Shown one piece after another: positions 32,266-40,695 of a stretch of 57,562 nucleotides of DNA. The stretch lies in the NCBI RefSeq assembly GCF_028279465.1, contig NZ_JANQNS010000002.1:1-57562 (forward strand). Direction: 5' to 3'. The stretch's first letter is position 1. The number at the start of each line of letters is the position of its first letter. The notes beneath the pieces are model-generated. The model ran no database searches. It saw only the letters and a program-made list of their open reading frames with translations, and was not told where the DNA came from. The DNA is from Parasphingopyxis sp. (GTDB lineage: Bacteria > Pseudomonadota > Alphaproteobacteria > Sphingomonadales > Sphingomonadaceae). Made by a program: the position numbers and the translations under genes.

Positions 32266-32352
32266 CTTCGCCTCCTATATTGTGTGGAACGGTCGCGCTC
32301 GATAGCGCCGCGCCGCGCAAAAAGCAAAACCGGCGCGAAACCGCATACCCGC

Positions 32353-32946
32353 TCACCCGCACCAGCTGCGCCGCCCGCCGCCATAGGGCCGGGCGAGGCC
32401 CTCGGCGATCAGCATGTCGCCGACGGGTTGCCCGTCCACATGCACGCGGCGCAGGAGGCGGTCGTAGCGGTCCCGGTCGCGGCCGGCGCGTTCGAGCGTC
32501 ACAGCGCCGCTGTTGAGCAGCGCGTGCAGCCGCGCCTTCGCCGCTTCGCCGAGCCGCTCCTCCTCCGCGCAGCGTGGCGGCGAGAGTTCAGGCGTGTCGA
32601 TATCGAGGATGCGGATTTTCTCGCCGCGCATCCAGAATGTATCGCCATCGACCACGCAGTTCACGCGCGGCCCCGATCCGCAAATGGCGAAGCTTGGGCT
32701 CGCGGACGGCGCGGTGGTGAAAGGCTGGGCGGCGGTGTCGGCGGGCGCCACGCGCCGCTCTGCAAATTCCAGCGCCCACTTGCCGACAATCGCGACGATC
32801 AGCGCGATCATCAGCAGATAGGGCAGGGTGATATCGTTGCGCGGCCGCGGGCGTGCCATCCGCCGGCGACTCGCGCGGCTGTAGACCGCCGCTTCGCGAT
32901 GGGCTCCGTGCCAGGACCGGCGATAGGGTCTTTTCGGACGCGCCAT
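32353..32946 (-). CDS. Membrane-anchored thermonuclease-family (SNase-like) protein
   Basis: A basic N-terminus and one membrane segment (ITLPYLLMIALIVAIVGKWA) precede an SNase-like domain: VVDGDTFWMRGEKIRILDID, TPEL, DRDRYDRLLRRVHVDG and MLIAEGLARPY. The Asp, Arg and Glu positions of micrococcal-type nucleases are present (R in KIRILDID; E before RLGEAA; R in YDRLL). It probably cuts nucleic acid outside the cytoplasm. MARPKRPYRR (32946) is preferred; ATG 32958 is possible. Confidence 0.88.
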   Translation of the reverse strand: MARPKRPYRRSWHGAHREAAVYSRASRRRMARPRPRNDITLPYLLMIALIVAIVGKWALEFAERRVAPADTAAQPFTTAPSASPSFAICGSGPRVNCVVDGDTFWMRGEKIRILDIDTPELSPPRCAEEERLGEAAKARLHALLNSGAVTLERAGRDRDRYDRLLRRVHVDGQPVGDMLIAEGLARPYGGGRRSWCG

Positions 32947-33093
32947 GCGAACCATCATGCCCGCGCGGGCGCAAAGATCGCGTTAAACCTGCTCCGCTTT
33001 CGCGCCGTTCCGGAGCCATTTGAGCCAGATCAAAGCCGTCTGTCCGCCCTGCCCCTAGAATCGCTGCAAACAATCAGCAGGAGGATATGTCCG

Positions 33094-33432
33094 ATGACCG
33101 AAGCCACGCTCGATATCGATGCCGCTCAAACCCGACTCGATGCGCAGCTCGCCGAGCTGACCGCGCGCATGGCGCATCTCGAACGCGATCTCGACGAGCC
33201 GCTCAATGCGGATTCGTCCGAACAGGCGGTCGAGATGGAGGATGATCAATCGCTTGAGGCGCAGGCGCTGCTCGTGACCCGCGAGATCGCCTCGGTGAAG
33301 CGTGCGCTTGCGCGGATCGGGGATGGCGAATATGGGATTTGCGTGCGCTGCGGCAGCGCGATCAATCCCAAGCGGCTTGCGGTGCGGCCTGAGGCCGCGC
33401 TGTGCATTCACTGCGCGTCGAAGGAGGGCTAG
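33094..33432 (+). CDS. DksA/TraR-family zinc-finger protein (second copy)
   Basis: The 112-aa protein has an N-terminal coiled coil and the finger CVRCGSAINPKRLAVRPEAA followed by LCIHC. AGGAGG lies upstream of ATG 33094. It resembles the protein at 15410-15754 in length and finger (PKRLA shared). It may modulate RNA polymerase. Confidence 0.92.
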   Translation: MTEATLDIDAAQTRLDAQLAELTARMAHLERDLDEPLNADSSEQAVEMEDDQSLEAQALLVTREIASVKRALARIGDGEYGICVRCGSAINPKRLAVRPEAALCIHCASKEG

Positions 33433-33441
33433 ACTGCGCCC

Positions 33442-33993
33442 ATGATTCGCATTCCCCTGGCCCTCGCCCCGCTTGCCGTGCTGCCTTTGGCCGCGGCCTG
33501 TGGCGCGCCGGACGTCGCCGGGGAAGCGGACGCCAGCGTGGAAGACGCTGGCGAGACGGTCGCGCTGCCCGATGCCGGCATCGCACCTGAGGAGGCCGCC
33601 GCGCTCGAAGCCCAGGTTGCCGCGCTCTATGACGATCCTTTCGCTGTCGATACGCTAAACCCGCCGCTGCCGATGACCGAGGAGCTTGCCGCGCTGTTCG
33701 CCGCCGAGCGTGCCGCGGCCGAGGCGAATGAGGGGCTGGCGCCCAATCTCGATTTCGCCTGGCATGTCGATGGGCAGGATGCCGAGATCACCGAACTCGC
33801 GATCACCCATGAACAGATCGCGCCGGGGCTGGTCGCGGTGATCGCGCGGTTCGAGAATTTCGGCGAGCCGCGCACCGTCCGCTATGTCTGGGCGCAGCAG
33901 GGGGCTGACTGGCGGCTTGCCGATATCGTGATCGGCGAGGCGGAAGACGCGATGACGGTTACGCTATCGGAAAGCCTGAGCGTGGAGCGATAG
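33442..33993 (+). CDS. Predicted lipoprotein (183 aa), DUF3828-like
   Basis: Signal MIRIPLALAPLAVLPLAAAC with the lipobox Cys at about 20. The C-terminal half (LAITHEQIAPGLVAVIARFE, VRYVWAQQGADWRLADIVIG) resembles the beta-rich DUF3828 pattern of small periplasmic proteins. It starts nine bases after the DksA-like gene and is probably in its operon. Confidence 0.75.
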   Translation: MIRIPLALAPLAVLPLAAACGAPDVAGEADASVEDAGETVALPDAGIAPEEAAALEAQVAALYDDPFAVDTLNPPLPMTEELAALFAAERAAAEANEGLAPNLDFAWHVDGQDAEITELAITHEQIAPGLVAVIARFENFGEPRTVRYVWAQQGADWRLADIVIGEAEDAMTVTLSESLSVER

Positions 33994-34222
33994 CGGCGCG
34001 CGCTGGATAATGTCCTGTGAGGCTGCTATCGCCGCCGCCGCAACCTTTGCAGAGTGTTTATGAAAGAGATTGTAATCCGCTGAGTGACGGCCTGGGGCAG
34101 ATACCCCCGGTGATCCGTCGGTTCGCAGCAGCCCGTCGCGTGCAGTAAGGCGCGGCGCGGATCGGCTGCGCCTGTCCACCTCAGCAAGGGGCCGGCGATA
34201 CGGCCCCGGGGTTACGATTCCG
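33994..34222. other. Intergenic region upstream of the YjhX gene
   Basis: I see no gene. The stretch contains G/C-rich segments with inverted potential (GGGGCCGGC/GCGATACGGCCCC near 34188-34208). Nothing else can be supported. Confidence 0.4.
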
Positions 34223-34495
34223 ATGAATATTTCGAAATATGAGCAGCGCACGCTGCACGTGCTCGCCCAGGGCGGGCATATCGCGCATGACCATGCGCCG
34301 ACCATGGATGGCTCGCGCGGGCGGATCGTCAAGATCACCTGCTTCACGCGGGAGGGCCATGCGCTTTCCGATTGCACCATGGCCGTGTTCAAGAAGCTGA
34401 AGAAGCGCCGACTGATCATCAGCCGGGGCGGCGGGCCGTATCGTATCAGCCGCAAGGGGCTCGATGCGGTGCGGCCGCAGTGCGATAATCGCTGA
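34223..34495 (+). CDS. yjhX: YjhX family protein (UPF0386)
   Basis: The 90-aa protein aligns by eye with E. coli YjhX along its length: [39 protein letters not shown] and [21 protein letters not shown]. coli YjhX has been described as a toxin paired with YjhQ; no YjhQ-like acetyltransferase is next to this gene, so an orphan role is likely. A hairpin with ATAACCGGC/GCCGGTTAT follows at 34502-34533. Confidence 0.92.
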   Translation: MNISKYEQRTLHVLAQGGHIAHDHAPTMDGSRGRIVKITCFTREGHALSDCTMAVFKKLKKRRLIISRGGGPYRISRKGLDAVRPQCDNR

Positions 34496-34501
34496 GGCCC
34501 G

Positions 34502-34533
34502 ATAACCGGCGGGGCACCGCCCTGCCGGTTATC
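34502..34533. terminator. Hairpin between convergent yjhX and TIR genes
   Basis: ATAACCGGC and GCCGGTTAT pair around a 13-base G/C-rich loop. There is no T run, so termination is inferred from position only. Confidence 0.45.
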
Positions 34534-35455
34534 ATAGGCACATCACATCGAGCGCCTGGATGAAATGCAGCACATTATCGCTGCGCACATCCATCAGATA
34601 ATAGCCGTCATCGGCCTCATAGCTGCCGGGCACGTCGAGCATCGTCAGCACCACATGGTCTTCGGGCGCCAGCGGGGCGAGAGTCTCGCGGCCAGAGCTG
34701 TTCTTGAAGGCGATGGCGAGGAGCAGCGTCTCGCTCGACCCGTTATAGACGTTGAAATTGCGACCCGGGCAGATCGCATGTTCATCGGGCCGTTCGCGCA
34801 CCGTCTGGAAATTGGCGCGCCGGGCGATGTCGCGACCCGTGAGCACGATGACGGGCAGGCTCTGGTCCATCGGATTGGGTGCGGCCTCGGGCGGCGGTTC
34901 GGCCGGCGCTGCGGTGGTTTCACTATCGGCCGCGCCGGATTCGACCGGACTGCCTTCCTCTCCACCGAGCTGGTTCACGACGAGCAGGATCGCCGCGATC
35001 ACGAGCGCCGCCGCGCCCAACGCCATGCCGATCGACAGCCGTCGCTTGCGCCTGCGAACGAATACCATCTCTTCCGCAAGATGCGTGACCTCGGAGACTG
35101 GATCGCCCTTGTAGCGATAGGCGGAAAGGCCTTTGATATAGCTTGGCAGGTCATCGAAGGTGACGTCCTCGATAAGCACGGGCAGCACCCGGCCTTCGGG
35201 GTTTGGCCATTGGCGCTGCGCCATTTCGAGTTCGGTCAGCGTGTAGCGGCCCTCGGTAAGGGATGCGCGCGAACAGAGAAACACCATGACATCGCTTTTC
35301 GCGATCCGGTTCCGGATCATCCGGTCATAGCCGTCGGAAGGCTTCAACGCGTCCTCGTCGAAGAACACGTCATGGCCGTGCTGGCGCAACCGCGCCTGAA
35401 TATCCCGGGCCAGTTTCCGGTCGTCGCTTGCATAGGACAGAAAGATCTTGCCCAT
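34532..35455 (-). CDS. TIR-domain membrane protein
   Basis: The 307-aa protein starts with a TIR domain (MGKIFLSYASDDRKLARDIQ; FFDEDALKPSDGY; YTLTELEMAQ with E75 and E77 near the catalytic position), residues 1-130. A membrane helix follows at about 141-162 after an Arg/Lys patch, then a Glu/Pro linker and a C-terminal beta-rich domain (LPVIVLTGRD, NVYNGSSETLLLAIAF). The TIR end is cytoplasmic and the tail periplasmic. It resembles the fusion at 12327-13466 in layout but with a different outer domain. The function is unknown. Confidence 0.87.
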   Translation of the reverse strand: MGKIFLSYASDDRKLARDIQARLRQHGHDVFFDEDALKPSDGYDRMIRNRIAKSDVMVFLCSRASLTEGRYTLTELEMAQRQWPNPEGRVLPVLIEDVTFDDLPSYIKGLSAYRYKGDPVSEVTHLAEEMVFVRRRKRRLSIGMALGAAALVIAAILLVVNQLGGEEGSPVESGAADSETTAAPAEPPPEAAPNPMDQSLPVIVLTGRDIARRANFQTVRERPDEHAICPGRNFNVYNGSSETLLLAIAFKNSSGRETLAPLAPEDHVVLTMLDVPGSYEADDGYYLMDVRSDNVLHFIQALDVMCL

Positions 35456-35723
35456 TACGTGCCTCCCCCCTGATCGCTTCGCCTAGCACGAAGGTGCGAT
35501 GACGCGCTACAATGCGGATCGGATACAACGCAGATCTGGCCGCGCCCTCGGAGCGCGCGACGACCTTTATGAAAGCGATGAAGCGCGGGAACGGCTGAGC
35601 CAAGCATCACGCCGCTCGTCTTACGCATCGCTCCGCTGGCCGCGCGGCGGGAACCGGTTGGGGCGGCATGCGCGTTACGCTCCTGACCGGGTTCTATTGT
35701 CCGGTCTCCAGAGGAGATTTGTT

Positions 35724-36056
35724 ATGCGTATCCCGTCGCTTGCCTTTGCGTCTGCCATTCTGATCGCCGCGCCCGCCGCCGCGCATGATCGCGGCTACCC
35801 GTCCGATGAAGAACCGCTGCGCGCGCCGATCGCCGGCGTCGAGAATGATTACTGGTTCGATTATCTCTCCGACGTCTTCGAGGCCGAACAGGAACTGCAG
35901 AGCGATCTCGCGCGCGCCACGGACCCTGAGGACCGCAACGACGCCTGGGCCGAATATCGAAACGAGCTTGCCGATGCGCGCAGCGACTATGCCGGCGAAA
36001 TGGCCGAGCGCGGCTATCGCGAAGGGCTCGTGACTTTGGGCGAAGGCGACCGCTAG
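35724..36056 (+). CDS. Small exported hypothetical protein (110 aa)
   Basis: Signal peptide MRIPSLAFASAILIAAPAAA; the mature part is helical and acidic (ENDYWFDYLSDVFEAEQELQ). GAGGAGA precedes the start. The 35456-35723 stretch before it holds no other convincing gene. Function unknown. Confidence 0.72.
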   Translation: MRIPSLAFASAILIAAPAAAHDRGYPSDEEPLRAPIAGVENDYWFDYLSDVFEAEQELQSDLARATDPEDRNDAWAEYRNELADARSDYAGEMAERGYREGLVTLGEGDR

Positions 36057-36238
36057 GCGCCTCTCGTCCGGTGCCGGGGCGGACGAACGCCGTTCGCCCC
36101 CCTCCCGCGATCCCGAACGGTCCCGCCCCGGCATTTCCCCTCCCGCCGCTATCCAATCCGGACAGCCCTTCATCGAAAAGCGCTGGGCATGGCCGCGCAT
36201 CTTGCGCAATAAGGCGTCGCGTCTGAGGGAGATGAACG

Positions 36239-36787
36239 ATGCGCCTGCTATTCCGGACCGCCGCCGCGCTCGCCATGGCCACGGCATCGCTGCCGCTGGC
36301 CGCGCAAAGCGCCGCGCCGCCGCCCGAGCCCGCCGAACAGGCGGTCGAACAGCTGCGCCATGTGGTCGGGCTATGGAATGTCGAGACCGACTTCATTGGC
36401 CCCGACGGCGCGGTGCAGCGCACCTTTGCCGGCCAGTACCGGTTCGGCTGGGTGGTGCGGGATCGCGTCGTTTCCGGCATGAGCACGATCCCCGAGCTCA
36501 ACCAGTCGGCCGCGATCCTGTTCTTCGTGCGGCCGAACCGCAGCGAGATCGAGATGGCCTCGGTCGCGGCCGACGGGCATTTGTGGCGGATGATCGGCCC
36601 CGATACGAGCGAGACGCGGACGACGCCGAACACGCCGATGGCCGATGGCACGACGATGATGCTGCGTTTCACCCGCTATGCCGTCGAGCCGGACCGTTTC
36701 CAGTCGCGCATGGAAATATCGCGGGACGGCGGCACGACCTGGGAGCTCGGCAACGAGCAGCGCTTCGTGCGCGTCGATGAGGGTTGA
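36239..36787 (+). CDS. Exported protein resembling DUF1579 (182 aa)
   Basis: Signal MRLLFRTAAALAMATASLPL; the mature region has LRHVVGLWNVETDF, FGWVVRDRVVSGMSTI and DRFQSRMEISRDGGTTWEL. The G-x-W-x-x-E-x-x-F opening and the later R-x-E-x-S-x-D-G match the DUF1579/lipocalin-like pattern. Role unknown. Confidence 0.75.
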   Translation: MRLLFRTAAALAMATASLPLAAQSAAPPPEPAEQAVEQLRHVVGLWNVETDFIGPDGAVQRTFAGQYRFGWVVRDRVVSGMSTIPELNQSAAILFFVRPNRSEIEMASVAADGHLWRMIGPDTSETRTTPNTPMADGTTMMLRFTRYAVEPDRFQSRMEISRDGGTTWELGNEQRFVRVDEG

Positions 36788-36927
36788 CCGTAACGCGCGG
36801 TGTTCGTCGCACGCGCCGCACGGCTCATCCAGCACGCGCAAGCCGTTGCCGCCGGTTCATCTCGCAATCGCTAATCATTGCTCGCGCGGGGTCGAATTGT
36901 CATAGGTTTCTTCGAAAGGAGTCTTCG

Positions 36928-37272
36928 ATGCGTACCGAAATATTGGCTTCCGCCGCCCTTGCTGCCGCTGCCATTGCCACGCCGGCCGTCGCCGCGGATG
37001 GTTGGGCCGCGCCGCAACAGGGCCTGACCCAGATCGCCTATTATGATGACGACGATTATTATCGCGGCCGCGTCTGGCGCGATCGGGACGGCCGCTATCG
37101 CTGCCGCCGCGACGACGGAACGGTCGGCCTTCTGGTCGGCGGGGCCGCCGGCGCGTTGATCGGCCGCGAAATCGATGGCGGGCGCAACCGGGCCGCCGGC
37201 ACGATCATCGGCGGTGTCGCCGGCGCGCTGATCGGCCGCGAAATCGACCGGAGCGACGCGCGCTGCGAATAG
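36928..37272 (+). CDS. Glycine-zipper (2TM) outer-membrane-type protein
   Basis: Signal MRTEILASAALAAAAIATPA, a Tyr/Asp-rich patch (YYDDDDYYRG) and a repeated glycine zipper (GLLVGGAAGALIGREI and GTIIGGVAGALIGREI). Glycine-zipper proteins (SlyB/RcnB-like) sit in the outer membrane and affect its integrity. GAAAGGAG precedes ATG 36928. Confidence 0.85.
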   Translation: MRTEILASAALAAAAIATPAVAADGWAAPQQGLTQIAYYDDDDYYRGRVWRDRDGRYRCRRDDGTVGLLVGGAAGALIGREIDGGRNRAAGTIIGGVAGALIGREIDRSDARCE

Positions 37273-37340
37273 CCGCTTTCACGCTGCCCACTCTTTCCCT
37301 GCCGCGCGCGCCAGCCTAGACTGGCCGGCGGAGGGACGGA

Positions 37341-37778
37341 GTGGACGCACCGCCAACGCAATACAAGGTTATCGAGCGCGGCCGTAAGCTGATCGTGCTC
37401 GACACCGCGACCAATCTGCCGCCCAAACAGGCCTGCGACATGAACCCCAGCGCGGACATCGCGACGCGCGACGCCGTGCGGGAAGTCGAACAGCGGATGG
37501 CTGAGCCGGACACGGATATCACGCAAGCGGATCCGGGCGAGAATGAAGGGTCGTCCGGAATCGCGACACCCGACAATTTCGAAACGCGGATGGACGACCT
37601 GTTGCGCAGCGCGAGCGGCAAGGAGGGCCTCAATCCCGCCTCGATCGGTCTGGGCGCGTTCGGCTTCGCCATGATCCTTGCGGTCATGATCGGCGGCGTA
37701 ACCGGTTTTCTGATGGCGGCCGCGGCGATCATCATCGCGGGCAACATCGCATTGAAGCGGTACGGCAAAAGCCGTTAG
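37341..37778 (+). CDS. Small membrane protein, GTG start (145 aa)
   Basis: A soluble N-terminal part (VDAPPTQYKVIERGRKLIVL) is followed by a C-terminal hydrophobic pair (ASIGLGAFGFAMILAVMIGG and FLMAAAAIIIAGNIAL). GGAGGG precedes the GTG. It converges with the SOUL gene, overlapping it by four bases. Not recognised. Confidence 0.68.
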   Translation: MDAPPTQYKVIERGRKLIVLDTATNLPPKQACDMNPSADIATRDAVREVEQRMAEPDTDITQADPGENEGSSGIATPDNFETRMDDLLRSASGKEGLNPASIGLGAFGFAMILAVMIGGVTGFLMAAAAIIIAGNIALKRYGKSR

Positions 37779-38365
37779 GCGACCGGGATCAGCACCTCGT
37801 TGCGGCGCAGCGGTCCGGGGATGAAGGGCGAATTGTAAAAGGCATATTCGGCGTCGCCGGCAGGCTCCAGGCTGTTCGCCGCCATCCATTCGCGCAGCGC
37901 CGCTTCATTTTCCGCGAGCATCGCATCGTCGGCGCTCCCGGAAAAGCGGATCGCGGCGATCTTGCGCGCGGGCTGCTCTTCGAGCGTCACGCCGGGCGCG
38001 GGGTCTGGCAGTTCGGTTTTGCGCAGCTTGCGCGGCATGACGAACCGGGTGCGCCAACCCTCGCCGTCGCGGGCGCGGTCGGACAGGACCGGAGAGGTCA
38101 TGGCGATCTTCGGCCCCGGACGCGAGCGGGCGAAGATATAGTCGGCGAGTAGACGGAATCCGTTGCCGAGCGCGGTTTCGCGCTGGCCATCCTGTATCGT
38201 TTCGGCGACCATCATCGCCGGATAAGCGCGCAGCGCGAAACGGCCCTCCTCGACGAGCAGGTCATATTCGGGCTTCTCGCTATTGCGCTCGTTCAGATAA
38301 TAGGCGGCGGCGGCGACCGCAGCAGTCCCGGCCGCCGCAGCGGCGATCCATCGTGCTTTTCCCAT
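37775..38365 (-). CDS. SOUL-family heme-binding-like protein
   Basis: The 196-aa protein has one N-terminal membrane anchor (WIAAAAAGTAAVAAAAYYL) and the SOUL pattern: EYDLLVEEGRFALRAYP, ETIQDG, FRLLADYIF, KIAMTSPVL, FVMPRKL, and ending EVLIPVA. SOUL proteins bind heme or porphyrin. The first residues of the domain should face the periplasm. Confidence 0.9.
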   Translation of the reverse strand: MGKARWIAAAAAGTAAVAAAAYYLNERNSEKPEYDLLVEEGRFALRAYPAMMVAETIQDGQRETALGNGFRLLADYIFARSRPGPKIAMTSPVLSDRARDGEGWRTRFVMPRKLRKTELPDPAPGVTLEEQPARKIAAIRFSGSADDAMLAENEAALREWMAANSLEPAGDAEYAFYNSPFIPGPLRRNEVLIPVA

Positions 38366-38468
38366 GGCCTTGGCTTGTGCCGCGAATTGCGGCGCGACGC
38401 AAGCAGACGGGGCGGCTCCTCACCGCTTTCGGCTTGACGCTGAGCGGGCATCGGGCGACGATTGGCGC

Positions 38469-38906
38469 ATGACCGATGAAAGCTATGTCGACCCAAGCCG
38501 GACCAATTTCGAAGCCTTCAAGGCGCTCGACCGCGATCAGCCCGTGGCGATGCTGAACCTTGTCCGGTTTCGCGAAAAAGCCACCTATCCCGAAGATCAT
38601 CCGCTGGCCGGAGCGGCGCTGAGCGGGGCCGAGGCCTATGCCAATTACGGGCGCGACAGCGGGCCGATCTTCGAGCGGGTCGGCGGCACCGTGCTGTGGT
38701 CGGGCGAGCCGCAATCGATCGTGATCGGTCCGGAAGATGAGCGTTGGGATACCGCCTTCGTCGCCCTCTATCCGAACGCCGGCGCGTTCCTCGAAATGGT
38801 GACCGATCCCGATTACCGGGTCGCAGTTGTCCACCGTCAGGCGGCGGTCGCAACGTCGCGCCTGATCCGCCACAAGCCGCGCGATGCCGGCAGCGGCTTC
38901 GCCTGA
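38469..38906 (+). CDS. DUF1330 family protein
   Basis: The 145-aa protein starts MTDESYVDPSRTNFEAFKAL; DQPVAMLNLVRFREKATY, YANYGRDSGPIFERVGGTVL and NAGAFLEMVTDPDYRVAV fit DUF1330, a ferredoxin-like fold family. It is longer than the usual 95 aa. Divergent from the SOUL gene. Confidence 0.85.
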   Translation: MTDESYVDPSRTNFEAFKALDRDQPVAMLNLVRFREKATYPEDHPLAGAALSGAEAYANYGRDSGPIFERVGGTVLWSGEPQSIVIGPEDERWDTAFVALYPNAGAFLEMVTDPDYRVAVVHRQAAVATSRLIRHKPRDAGSGFA

Positions 38907-38922
38907 TCGACAATTTCAGCCT

Positions 38923-39144
38923 TTAGATAATCCCGCCGCCGAGCATCAGGCGCAGTCCGCCGACGATGAGGATTATGATGTTGAGATTGCGGCCGAAATT
39001 GCTGTCGGACAGAAAGCCGAGGATCAGACCGACAAAGGCGATCGGCAGCATGAACCAATTGACCCATCCCAGGAGCGGGATCAGGCCGACAAAGGCGAGC
39101 ACGGCCGCCACAAGTCCGGCCAGGATCGAGAGGATATTGAGCAT
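38923..39144 (-). CDS. Small three-helix membrane protein (73 aa)
   Basis: Nearly all hydrophobic: MLNILSILAGLVAAVLAFVG, WFMLPIAFVGLILGF and IIILIVGGLRLMLGG. Similar short proteins are common in Sphingomonadales. No named family. Confidence 0.72.
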   Translation of the reverse strand: MLNILSILAGLVAAVLAFVGLIPLLGWVNWFMLPIAFVGLILGFLSDSNFGRNLNIIILIVGGLRLMLGGGII

Positions 39145-39262
39145 CTGCGAGCACCTTCGGTTAGATAATCACTGTATTAGTGATATGGGTCACTAGGCCC
39201 CGTCATTCAAGGGCGCTATGCTACGAAGAATGCAAGACACTGACATGACGGGGAGGGATTTC

Positions 39263-39763
39263 ATGCGGACAGGATATGCAATTGCGACGATCGGCTTGCT
39301 GGCTCTGGCCGCCTGTGGCGGATCGGACGAACAGGTCTATCGCGGCGCGGATGGCGAGGAAGTGCGGGTCGAGCGCAGTGGCGACGACACGGTCACATTT
39401 CGCAGCGAAGATGGCGAAGCGGTGATAACGACCGGCGATATCGGATCGGCTGCAGCCGGCGGGCTGCCGCCCTATCCGGGCGCGGCCGACAGCCAGGGGA
39501 TGCAGATGAACGCAACCGGCCCGGACGGCGGCTCGGGGCAGTTCTGGAGCTTCCAGACTTCCGATACGCCGGCCGATGTTGTTGCCTTCTATCGCGAAGC
39601 CTTGCCGAGCGCCGGCTATGAAATCGGCGCGACGATGGACATGGGCGATGCGCAGACGATTATCGGCAATCGCGCCGATGGCAATGGCGGCGTCCAGATT
39701 ACGGCGACGGCCGTGCCGGGCGAGGGCACAATGGTCACGGTGATCGGCGGCGAGGGCGGATAA
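39263..39763 (+). CDS. Predicted lipoprotein with FYREALPSAGY motif (166 aa)
   Basis: Signal MRTGYAIATIGLLALAAC (lipobox LAAC). The domain LPPYPGAADS...FQTSDTPADVVAFYREALPSAGY is a small alpha/beta unit also seen in the next two lipoproteins. GGGGAGGGA precedes ATG 39263; ATG 39245 is possible. Confidence 0.8.
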   Translation: MRTGYAIATIGLLALAACGGSDEQVYRGADGEEVRVERSGDDTVTFRSEDGEAVITTGDIGSAAAGGLPPYPGAADSQGMQMNATGPDGGSGQFWSFQTSDTPADVVAFYREALPSAGYEIGATMDMGDAQTIIGNRADGNGGVQITATAVPGEGTMVTVIGGEGG

Positions 39764-39832
39764 GGCCGGACTTGCCATCGTTGCCCGCGCGCGATTAGAT
39801 CGTTCAAATCACGGGGTAATCGGAGGGGGTTT

Positions 39833-40564
39833 ATGAAAAAGACGATTGTTTTGCTGTGCGCCGCCGTGGCGCTCGGCGCTTGTGGCGGCGCGCCGGAGGG
39901 CGAGGCGCAGGATGAAACGGTGGAAACCGAAGGCGAAGAAAGCGCGGCCGAACCCGTTGCGCTTTTCGATAATGGCCTCCCCGAATATCCCGATTTCGAT
40001 TCGGCGACGCTCGAAAGCGAAACCACCATCCTCGACCAAGCGCAGGTTGAGTTCGAAACCGGCGATTCGATCGGGGATGTCTATGATTATTACCTTGGAT
40101 CGATCGAAGCGCAGGGATTGAGCGTCGAAAGCACGCAGATCGCGGCCACGCCGTCCGAGGGCTCCGGTGGCGCGACGATCGACGCGAATACGCGCTCGGC
40201 GGGGACCGAAGTCTCCGTGCTTGTTTACATGGGATCGACGAATAGCGACCCGGCGGCCAATTTCACTGATGGTACGCCCCGCTATCCCGGCGTCGCCGAA
40301 GCTGACATCGAAGCGGGCAAGGCCGGCGACGGTGAGCGCGATGTGTATCGCTTCACGACAAGTGACAGCCCCGCCGAGGTGCTCGCCTTCTACCGTGAGG
40401 CTTTTACGCAGAACGGCATGACGATCTCCGCCATGCTCGCGCGGTTGAGAAACGACGCATCGGAAACAGCATCGGTATATGCGCGTGAGCGGCTGGGCGG
40501 CGGCGCAACTTCGGTAACACTGGCCACGGAAGGCGATCGCTGGGCTGCGGCCGGCGGCGAGTAA
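39833..40564 (+). CDS. Predicted lipoprotein with a tandem of the same domain (243 aa)
   Basis: Signal MKKTIVLLCAAVALGAC. Two units follow: LPEYPDFDSA...VYDYYLGSIEAQGL and TPRYPGVAEA...EVLAFYREAFTQNGM. So it has two copies of the domain that occurs once in the upstream gene. A terminator with GGTTAACCGG stems follows at 40589-40640. Function unknown. Confidence 0.8.
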   Translation: MKKTIVLLCAAVALGACGGAPEGEAQDETVETEGEESAAEPVALFDNGLPEYPDFDSATLESETTILDQAQVEFETGDSIGDVYDYYLGSIEAQGLSVESTQIAATPSEGSGGATIDANTRSAGTEVSVLVYMGSTNSDPAANFTDGTPRYPGVAEADIEAGKAGDGERDVYRFTTSDSPAEVLAFYREAFTQNGMTISAMLARLRNDASETASVYARERLGGGATSVTLATEGDRWAAAGGE

Positions 40565-40588
40565 TCGCGCCCCAAGCCGTCCGAAAAG

Positions 40589-40640
40589 GTGGTTAACCGG
40601 CCGAAAACTTACCGGAACGTTACCGGTTAACCATTTTTTT
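40589..40640 (+). terminator. Rho-independent terminator
   Basis: GGTTAACCGG (40591-40600) pairs with CCGGTTAACC (40623-40632), followed by seven T residues. Confidence 0.85.
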
Positions 40641-40695
40641 CAATGCGTTGATAACCTTTTCGCGCGAAATCTGCACTTCCTGTTGGGAGAATTGC

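Noticed and set aside
34223-34495. A YjhX/YjhQ toxin-antitoxin pair
   Set aside because: No acetyltransferase-like partner lies on either side, so only the single YjhX homologue is supported.
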